Below, piece by piece: positions 58,161 to 64,000 of a DNA stretch of 64,000 nucleotides. The stretch is from NCBI RefSeq assembly GCF_000372465.1, contig NZ_AQUZ01000005.1, forward strand, positions 223,958 through 287,957. Reading direction: 5' to 3'. This DNA comes from Kribbella catacumbae DSM 19601. Its GTDB lineage: Bacteria; Actinomycetota; Actinomycetes; Propionibacteriales; Kribbellaceae. Below the pieces are notes generated by a model that worked only from the letters and a program-made list of their open reading frames with translations, ran no database searches and was not told the origin of the DNA. The first letter of the stretch is position 1. Every line of letters starts with the position of its first letter. Made by a program: the position numbers and the translations under genes.

Positions 58161-58850
58161 ATGAAGGTCTGCGTCATCGGCGCTTCGGGCAAGCTCGGGC
58201 GGTACCTGGTTCGGCACGCGCTGGACCGCGGCTACGAAGTCGTCGGCGTTTGTCGCGAACGCAGCGTCCCGAAGCTCGCCGAGTTCGCGGACCGCATCAC
58301 GGTGGTTCCCGGCCCCACGAACGACCCAGAGTTGATCCGGAAGGCGGTCGCCGGATGCGACGGCGTACTGACTGTGCTCGCTCCCTGGGGCGTGCAGCAG
58401 TACTCATCGGGTACGGCGCAGGCGGTGCTCGACTTCGCCGAGCCCGACGCGCGCCTGGTCTTCTCCTGTGGATGGCACATCAGCCGGGACGGCGAGGACA
58501 GGTACTCCTGGAGATTCAAGGCGACCGTCCGGATCGTCACCGTGCTGGCCCGCCTCTTGCGCGCTGTCGAGATCGACGACCAGGTGGAGGCCGGCCGGCG
58601 AATCTTCGCCAGCGACCGGCGGTGGACCGTCGTCCGCGGCAGCGACCTCGAGGAAGGCGAGAGTCAGGGCCTGCCGGTGTGGAGCCGCCACGTCGGCGAC
58701 CCAGTGCTCGCGAGCAACCTGACCCGACGCGTGGACTTCGCCCTGTTCATGGTGGAGGCGCTCACCGACGACACCCTCGTCCATGAGGCACCAGCAATCG
58801 TCGGCCGCCTCTCCCCCAGCGCCCTGGCCCACGCCGGCACCCGCAACTAG
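58161..58850 (+). CDS. NAD(P)-binding NmrA-like protein
   Basis: 229 residues. The N-terminal nucleotide-binding motif GASGKLGRYLVRHALDRG (8-25) is that of atypical SDRs; the region VFSCGWHISRDGEDRYSWRF (about 113-132) replaces the usual YxxxK. Role unknown; probably a reductase or sensor induced when the TetR protein binds its ligand. The start is the ATG after GGGGA. The frame is open further upstream only across the operators. Confidence 0.82.
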   Translation: MKVCVIGASGKLGRYLVRHALDRGYEVVGVCRERSVPKLAEFADRITVVPGPTNDPELIRKAVAGCDGVLTVLAPWGVQQYSSGTAQAVLDFAEPDARLVFSCGWHISRDGEDRYSWRFKATVRIVTVLARLLRAVEIDDQVEAGRRIFASDRRWTVVRGSDLEEGESQGLPVWSRHVGDPVLASNLTRRVDFALFMVEALTDDTLVHEAPAIVGRLSPSALAHAGTRN

Positions 58851-58869
58851 GCGGGGGCTGCCCGCAGTA

Positions 58870-59355
58870 CTACGGCAGGGTCGACTCGATGGCGGTGGTG
58901 ATTTCGGGGGACTCGGGGAGGACGTTGGGGCGGAAGCGGGTGGCGATGGTGCCTTCGGGGGTGATGAGGAACTTTTCGAAGTTCCACTGGACGTCGCCGG
59001 CGACACCCTCGGCGTCTGGTGCGGCGGTGAGGGCCTGGTAGAGCGGGTGGCGTCCCTCGCCGTTCACCTCGAGCTTGTCCAGCATCGGGAACGTCACGCC
59101 GTACGTCATCGAGCAGAACGTCTCGATCTCCTCGGCCGTGCCGGGCTCCTGGCCGCCGAACTGGTTACAGGGAACGCCGAGCACGGTGAAGCCGCGGGAG
59201 GCGTACTGCTTCTGCAGGTTCTCCAGGCCCTCGTACTGCGGGGTGAGGCCGCACTTGGATGCGACGTTCACCACCAGCACGGTCTTGCCCTTGTAGGCGG
59301 CCAGGGAGGTCTCCGCGCCGGACAGGGTGTGCAGCGGGATGTCGTGCAGGCTCAT
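58870..59355 (-). CDS. Glutathione peroxidase-family (thioredoxin-type) peroxidase
   Basis: 161 residues. Catalytic Cys35 (NVASKCGLTPQY), Gln of CNQFGGQEPG (about 70) and the Trp of NVQWNFEKFL (about 129) make the complete triad. It is the Cys form common in bacteria, probably reduced by thioredoxin since actinobacteria lack glutathione. It removes peroxides in the cytoplasm. AAGGA lies 5 nt before the ATG. Confidence 0.93.
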   Translation of the reverse strand: MSLHDIPLHTLSGAETSLAAYKGKTVLVVNVASKCGLTPQYEGLENLQKQYASRGFTVLGVPCNQFGGQEPGTAEEIETFCSMTYGVTFPMLDKLEVNGEGRHPLYQALTAAPDAEGVAGDVQWNFEKFLITPEGTIATRFRPNVLPESPEITTAIESTLP

Positions 59356-59503
59356 CTAGATCCTTAGTCGGTGGTAGGTCGGGCGCCGACTCGCCGAACT
59401 CAGCGTCGTCCAGGCGCCAGCAGATCTCGGGCGCGACGAGGTAGTACCCGAGTCCCGGATCTCCAAGGTCACCCAGGGAGCCTAACCGACCACCCCACAG
59501 GTA

Positions 59504-60166
59504 CTACTGGGCCTCCACCGACTCCCGCCGGGCCACGGGCGCCGGAACCGGCATCCACGCCCTGCACTCGGCGATAGCCGCGCCCAGCAAGTCGTACAGC
59601 CGATCGTCCGGGTTGGGCACACAGGCCTGCGAGATGCCTTCCACCGCGCATGACACAGCCCGTGGAGCCGTCCGGCGCGCGAAGTCCGGCGTACCGCGGT
59701 GTGGCCGGGCAGTGAAGGCCCTGGCCCACTTGGTAGCTGCCGGTACTGCGTCCAGCGCCTCCTGGGCCTCAGTACGCAGGCTGTTGAAGGGCCTGCCGTC
59801 CAGCGCGGCCAGATTGCGCTCCGCCACCAGCAGGGCCACTGCCAGGATGTACTGCCGCTCCTGGGACACCACCGGCAACGCATGCTGGATGCACACCGCT
59901 GTCACCAGCGGTACGACGTGTGGGTCGTCCGGGGTCAGCCCGATTACCGACGGGATCAGTGGAGCCAGCCGAGTCCGCCCGGCGTCCGTCGTGCAGTCGT
60001 TGACGTCGCGGGCTACTCCAGCCAGCAGTGGATGGGTGCAGGCCGGATGATCCGACCAGGGCTCGCCTGCGAGATAAGACGCGAACTCCATGAAGCAGGC
60101 GCCCTTGCGAGGGTTGCGGTGTTTGCCCCGCGACAGGACCGGGACAGCGAGATCGAAGTTGTTCAT
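59504..60166 (-). CDS. Conserved actinobacterial protein of unknown function
   Basis: 220 residues, soluble (GKHRNPRKGACFMEFASYLA near residue 14; HPACTHPLLAGVARDVND near 40). Cys-containing motifs and the sequence as a whole look like a family I have met in other actinomycetes without an assigned function. The start ATG at 60166 has AGGAG 6 nt upstream; the frame is open 30 more codons. It is divergent from the fadAB operon. No domain call is made. Confidence 0.75.
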   Translation of the reverse strand: MNNFDLAVPVLSRGKHRNPRKGACFMEFASYLAGEPWSDHPACTHPLLAGVARDVNDCTTDAGRTRLAPLIPSVIGLTPDDPHVVPLVTAVCIQHALPVVSQERQYILAVALLVAERNLAALDGRPFNSLRTEAQEALDAVPAATKWARAFTARPHRGTPDFARRTAPRAVSCAVEGISQACVPNPDDRLYDLLGAAIAECRAWMPVPAPVARRESVEAQ

Positions 60167-60281
60167 TGCGGCTCCTGAGACGCTCCTGATCCCAGGATGC
60201 GCCCGATCGCGCCCGGATGCCACGCCTAACCTCCACTCGCTTGTGAGCAGCGGCACAGGCGTGGCGAGTTGGGGCTTCTGT

Positions 60282-60293
60282 TACCCACGGGTA
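60282..60293 (+). promoter_or_regulatory. Palindrome in the fadA promoter region
   Basis: TACCC-AC-GGGTA, overlapping a candidate promoter TTGGGG (60269-60274), 17-bp spacer, TAGCAT (60292-60297). It is 44 nt before the fadA start and unrelated to the GTGACA dyad of the other fad operon. A repressor site is plausible. Confidence 0.45.
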
Positions 60294-60336
60294 GCATCGT
60301 GGTGCTCCCACTCCTGGAACCCAGAGGAGGGCCCTC

Positions 60337-61536
60337 GTGCCCCGTGAGATCCGCGATGTCGTGTTCGTCGACGGCGTTCGCACCCCGTTCGGCAAGGCCA
60401 AGGGCCAGTACGCCGAGACGCGCGCTGACGACCTGGTGATCAAGTGCATCCGTGAACTGCTACGGCGCAACCCGTCGCTGCCCCCGGAGAAGGTGGAGGA
60501 GGTCGCGATCGCGGCCACCACCCAGATCGGCGACCAGGGCCTGACCATCGGCCGGACCGCCGCCCTGCTGGCCGGCCTGCCGAACACCACCCCCGGCTAT
60601 GCCATCGACCGGATGTGCGCCGGTGCCATGACCGCGGTGACGACCGTCGCCTCGGGCATCGCCTTCGGCGCGTACGACGTCGTTGTGGCCGGCGGCGTCG
60701 AGCACATGGGCCGGCACCCGATGGGCGAGGGCGTCGACCCGAACCCGCGGATCATCTCCGAGAAGCTGGTCGACACCAGCGCGCTGGTGATGGGCTCCAC
60801 GGCGGAGAACCTGCACGACCGGTTCCCCTCGATCACCAAGCAGCGCACCGACGCCTTCGCTGTCGCCTCCCAGGAGCGCGCTGCCAAGGCGTACGCGAAC
60901 GACCTGATCCAGCCGGACCTGGTCCCGATCGCGATCCGCTCGGCCGAGCAGGGCTGGGGTCTCGCGACCACTGACGAGCCGATGCGCCCGGGCACCACGA
61001 TGGAAGACCTGGCCAAGCTGAAGACCCCGTTCCGCCCGCACGGCCGGATCACCGCGGGCAACTCGGCCGGCATCAACGACGGCGCCACCGCGTGCCTGCT
61101 GACCTCGGCCGAGGCAGCTGAGGAGCTCGGCCTCAAGCCGAAGATGAAGCTCGTCTCGTACGGCTTCGTCGGCGTCGAGCCCGAGGTGATGGGCATCGGT
61201 CCGGTGCCGGCCACCGAGAAGGCGCTGAAGCTGGCCGGCCTGACCATCGACGACATCCAGGCCTTCGAGGTGAACGAGGCGTTCGCCGTCCAGGCGATCG
61301 CTTTCCTCGAGCACTACGGCATCGCCGACGACGACCCGCGAGTCAACCCGTACGGCGGCGCGATCGCGTACGGCCACCCGCTGGCATCCTCCGGCATCCG
61401 GCTGATGAACCAGCTGGCCAAGCAGTTCGAGCTGCGGCCCGAGGTCCAGTACGGCCTGACCACCATGTGCGTCGGCCTCGGCATGGGCGGGACCGTCATC
61501 TGGGAGAACCCGAACTTCGAGGGGAACAAGGCATGA
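60337..61536 (+). CDS. fadA: Acetyl-CoA C-acyltransferase (thiolase)
   Basis: 399 residues. Cys94 (DRMCAGAM) is the nucleophile, GHPLASSG carries the His, and CVGLGMGG the second Cys. Final step of beta-oxidation; it is followed by fadB with a 4-bp ATGA overlap, the same fadA-fadB order as in mycobacteria. GTG start with GAGGAGGG 6 nt upstream. Only distantly similar to the thiolase at 5986. Confidence 0.94.
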   Translation: MPREIRDVVFVDGVRTPFGKAKGQYAETRADDLVIKCIRELLRRNPSLPPEKVEEVAIAATTQIGDQGLTIGRTAALLAGLPNTTPGYAIDRMCAGAMTAVTTVASGIAFGAYDVVVAGGVEHMGRHPMGEGVDPNPRIISEKLVDTSALVMGSTAENLHDRFPSITKQRTDAFAVASQERAAKAYANDLIQPDLVPIAIRSAEQGWGLATTDEPMRPGTTMEDLAKLKTPFRPHGRITAGNSAGINDGATACLLTSAEAAEELGLKPKMKLVSYGFVGVEPEVMGIGPVPATEKALKLAGLTIDDIQAFEVNEAFAVQAIAFLEHYGIADDDPRVNPYGGAIAYGHPLASSGIRLMNQLAKQFELRPEVQYGLTTMCVGLGMGGTVIWENPNFEGNKA

Positions 61537-63647
61537 GCCTGCAGAAACTCATCGATCAGGCCGTGGCCATCGAGACTGACGAGGTCGTCACGCTGGCGCC
61601 GAGCCGCGATGTCGTGCTGCCGAACAAGGCCGGCACGATGGCGTTGATCACCCTCGACAACGGGCACGATCACACCAAGCCGAACACCTTCGGTCCCAAG
61701 GGTCTGGCCGAGCTCAACAAGGCGATCGACGCCGCGCTGGCGCGCGAGGACGTCGTCGCGATCGGCGTCACCGGCAAGCCGTTCATCCTGGCCGCCGGCG
61801 CCGACCTGACCGGCGTACCGAAGCTGACCGACCGCGAGCAGGCCGTGAACCTGGGCAAGATCGGGCACGGCGTACTGCGCAAGCTCGTCGACGGTGGCAA
61901 GCCGTCGTTCGCGTTCGTCAACGGGGTCGCGCTGGGTGGCGGGCTCGAGGTCGCGCTGCACGCGCAGTACCGGACGATCTCGGTCGCGGCCGGGATGATC
62001 TCGACGCCCGAGGTCTTCCTCGGCCTGCTGCCCGGCTGGGGCGGCAACTTCCTGCTGCCGAACCTGATCGGCGCCGACAAGGCCGTCAAGGTCGTGGTCG
62101 AGAACGCGCTGAACCAGAACAAGATGCTCAGCGGTCCCGAGGCGGTCAAGTTCGGCATCGGCGACGTGCTGCTGGACTCGGCCGACTTCCTCGAGCAGTC
62201 GCTGATCTGGGCGAGCAAGGTGCTGACCGGCGAGCTCACCGTCGACCGGCCGGAGATCGACCGCGGCGAGGCGTGGGACGCAGCCGTTGCCCGAGGCAAG
62301 GGTTTTGCCGACCTCAAGGTCTCCGGCGCGGCGCCGGCGCCGTACCGGGCCCTGGATCTCATCACCGCGGCCAAGGACAACGACCGCGATCGCGGGTTCG
62401 CGGCCGAGGACGAGGCACTCGCTGACCTGATCATGAGCGAGGAGCTGCGCAGCGGCCTCTACGCCTTCGACCTGGTCAACAAGCGGGCCAAGCGGCCGGC
62501 CGGAGCACCGGACAAGTCGCTGGCTCGCCCGGTGTCGAAGGTGGGCGTCGTCGGCGCCGGCCTGATGGCGGGTCAGCTGGCGCTGCTGTTCGTCCGCCGG
62601 CTGGAGGTGCCCGTGGTACTCACGGACCTCGACCAGGAGCGCGTCGACCGCGGCGTCGGCTACGTGCACGGCGAGATCGACAAGCTGCTCGGCAAGGGCC
62701 GGATCCGTCCGGACAAGGCGAACCAGCTGAAGGCACTCGTCACCGGCTCGGTGGATCGCACCGTCTTCGCGGATGCCGACTTCGTGATCGAGGCGGTCTT
62801 CGAAGAGCTGCAGCTGAAGAAGACGATCTTCGCCGACCTGGAGAAGATCGTCCGGCCGGACGCGATCCTGGCGACCAACACCAGCTCGCTGTCCATCACC
62901 GAGATGGCCGCCGACCTGGCGCACCCGGAGCGGGTCGTCGGGTTCCACTTCTTCAACCCGGTCGCGGTCCTGCCGCTGCTGGAGATCATCCGCGCCGGCC
63001 AGACAGACGATGCCGCGCTCGCGACGGCGTTCGCGGTTGGCAAGACGCTGAAGAAGTCCTGTGTCCTGGTCAAGGACGCGCCGGCCTTCGTGGTGAACCG
63101 GCTGCTGACCCGGTTCCTGGGTGAGGTCAGTGCGGCGGTCGACGAGGGAACGCCGATTCCCGAGGCAGACAAGGCATTGTCGGCACTCGGGTTGCCGATG
63201 CCGCCGTTCGTGCTGCTGCAGCTCGTCGGCCTGCCAGTCGCGCTGCACGTCGCGGAGACGATGAACCGGGCCTACCCCGATCGCTTCACGGTGTCGGAGA
63301 ACCTCGCCAAGGTAGTTGCTGCTGGCAAGAGTTCGTTCTACGTCTGGAGCGCCGAGGGCAAGCCGTCGGTCGACCCGGAGGTCGAGGCGCTCGTCAGCGT
63401 CGGCGACAAGCCGTCCACGGCCGAAGAGCTGCGCAGCCGGGTGCTGACCGCGCTGGCCGAGGAGATCCGGATCATGCTCGACGAGGGCGTGGTCGCGGAG
63501 GCGCAGGACATCGACCTGTGTCTGCTGCTCGGTGCGGGCTGGCCGTTCCATCTCGGTGGCATCACGTCGTACCTGGACCGCAGCGGGATCGCCGAGAAGG
63601 TCAACAGCAAGCGATTCCTCCCCAAGGGCCTGGCCAGCCTCGCCTAG
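61533..63647 (+). CDS. fadB: Fused enoyl-CoA hydratase / 3-hydroxyacyl-CoA dehydrogenase
   Basis: 704 residues. Crotonase domain (about 20-215: FVNGVALGGGLEVALH, TPEVFLGLLPGWGG), then the dehydrogenase with NAD-binding VGVVGAGLMAGQLAL (about 333-347), VIEAVFEELQLKK and the FHFFNPV motif. Steps 2 and 3 of beta-oxidation, probably complexed with the FadA encoded just upstream. The ATG overlaps the fadA stop, so the longer open frame inside fadA is not used. Confidence 0.94.
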   Translation: MSLQKLIDQAVAIETDEVVTLAPSRDVVLPNKAGTMALITLDNGHDHTKPNTFGPKGLAELNKAIDAALAREDVVAIGVTGKPFILAAGADLTGVPKLTDREQAVNLGKIGHGVLRKLVDGGKPSFAFVNGVALGGGLEVALHAQYRTISVAAGMISTPEVFLGLLPGWGGNFLLPNLIGADKAVKVVVENALNQNKMLSGPEAVKFGIGDVLLDSADFLEQSLIWASKVLTGELTVDRPEIDRGEAWDAAVARGKGFADLKVSGAAPAPYRALDLITAAKDNDRDRGFAAEDEALADLIMSEELRSGLYAFDLVNKRAKRPAGAPDKSLARPVSKVGVVGAGLMAGQLALLFVRRLEVPVVLTDLDQERVDRGVGYVHGEIDKLLGKGRIRPDKANQLKALVTGSVDRTVFADADFVIEAVFEELQLKKTIFADLEKIVRPDAILATNTSSLSITEMAADLAHPERVVGFHFFNPVAVLPLLEIIRAGQTDDAALATAFAVGKTLKKSCVLVKDAPAFVVNRLLTRFLGEVSAAVDEGTPIPEADKALSALGLPMPPFVLLQLVGLPVALHVAETMNRAYPDRFTVSENLAKVVAAGKSSFYVWSAEGKPSVDPEVEALVSVGDKPSTAEELRSRVLTALAEEIRIMLDEGVVAEAQDIDLCLLLGAGWPFHLGGITSYLDRSGIAEKVNSKRFLPKGLASLA

Positions 63648-63650
63648 ACC

Positions 63651-63694
63651 GCTGGGGGTCGGTCCGGCGCCGGAAGCCCGGTCCGGCCCCCAGC
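63651..63694 (+). terminator. Terminator hairpin after fadB
   Basis: 17-bp stem (63651-63667 with 63678-63694, two mismatches) and a 10-nt loop, 3 bp after the stop. Confidence 0.75.
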
Positions 63695-63765
63695 AATTGT
63701 CTGGCTCTCCTGACTGGAGCATGTCCCGAGTTGTGTGGAACTTGGGTGACGATCCACGGTGAACT

Positions 63766-64000
63766 CTAGGCGACGGCACCGACAGTTTCTGTGTGGTCGG
63801 TGGTGTCGGGGTGGGTGTGTCGGTGGAGGGCGGCGACGAGCTGTGGCATGTGTTTGTAGCCCTTGATGCGGCGGAAGGATCGTTCGGCGTTGAGCATGCC
63901 GGCCGCGGTCCAGCGCAGCACCATGTGCCCGTCGCGCCAGCGGGACACGTTGCGGTTGGTGGTTCGGGCGATCGAGATCATCGACTCCACGGGGTTGGAG
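63766..64000 (-). CDS. Transposase C-terminus (mutator/IS256-like), 5' part outside window
   Basis: About 77 residues are visible (SNPVESMISIARTTNRNVSR, then MVLRWTAAGMLNAERSFRRI). This N-x-V-E-S-M ... LRW-AAGM pattern is the end of mutator-type/IS256-like transposases as I remember them; the exact IS family is not certain. The stop is intact, so the element runs off to the right. It is the only mobile-element gene in the window. The terminal repeat should lie in 63695-63765 but I cannot place it. Confidence 0.65.
   Translation of the reverse strand, partial: SNPVESMISIARTTNRNVSRWRDGHMVLRWTAAGMLNAERSFRRIKGYKHMPQLVAALHRHTHPDTTDHTETVGAVA

Noticed and set aside
61314..63779. Long minus-strand open frame (821 codons) opposite fadB
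   Set aside because: Antisense shadow of a well-defined FadB; same compositional artefact.

Overview
The window is a stretch of high-GC actinobacterial chromosome, most likely Kribbella or a close relative (Propionibacteriales). The genus is my inference from gene style and content. The supporting features are: many GTG starts; a string of genes whose start codon lies 6-7 nt after a -10-like hexamer (leaderless transcripts); coproporphyrin-route heme genes (hemE, hemY/cgoX, chdC); a DUF3000-ribonuclease D pair; a fabG-fabI pair as in mycobacteria; a DUF5753 regulator; and heavy use of GTAC-containing codons. Nearly everything is chromosomal metabolism. The only clear mobile DNA is the 3' end of a transposase at the right edge.

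Layout. 1-3011: SpoU/TrmH methyltransferase (cut by the left edge), siroheme synthase and cobT in one overlapping operon. 3158-8071: PEBP-like protein, then a thiolase / fused 3-hydroxyacyl-CoA dehydrogenase operon with a divergent MerR regulator. 8081-11183: three-gene sugar ABC transporter. 11540-13834: acyl-CoA dehydrogenase and an alpha-methylacyl-CoA racemase-type enzyme under a promoter almost identical to that of the fad operon. 13874-15901: membrane protein, NmrA-like protein and SigJ-type sigma factor. 16272-19212: DinB-like protein, cobQ, GNAT and YbaK. 19233-23104: regulators, Ohr, quinone oxidoreductase and TauE. 23245-26476: SPFH protein, NfeD and an ABC ATPase. 26625-30360: an unknown gene, serB and a secreted GH16-CBM6 glucanase. 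30434-35952: cyanophycinase, cyanophycin synthetase, a PCuAC protein lacking its export signal and a Tat-exported DyP peroxidase. 36609-44181: PQQ-type sugar dehydrogenase, membrane protein, an ATP-grasp-less CphA relative coupled to fabI-fabG, dodecin, DUF3099, a small Cys/His protein and moaA. 44250-51686: SURF1, an atypical SDR, a LigD-type polymerase, M4 protease, MsrB, a Mo-cofactor enzyme, a VOC protein and ChdC. 51775-58850: DUF4328, hemY, GNAT, hemE, DUF3000, rnd, and a TetR/NmrA-like divergent pair. 58870-64000: glutathione peroxidase, an unknown gene, a second fadA-fadB operon and the transposase end.

Working together: two complete beta-oxidation modules plus an acyl-CoA dehydrogenase/racemase operon form a fatty-acid or branched-chain acyl-CoA degradation theme. 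The MerR regulator beside the first module is the natural candidate to control both the first module and the racemase operon. CphB and CphA make and degrade an Asp-Arg storage polymer. HemE, HemY and ChdC are steps of the coproporphyrin-dependent heme route.

The most unusual material lies between genes. A family of roughly 100-bp palindromes (three copies) keeps a constant core while the arm ends vary in a paired fashion. A second long palindrome embeds a stop codon and recurs as a half-copy at another stop codon. Nested palindromic elements share modules between 16.0, 24.8 and 28.7 kb, and a 19-bp minisatellite separates nfeD from the SPFH gene.
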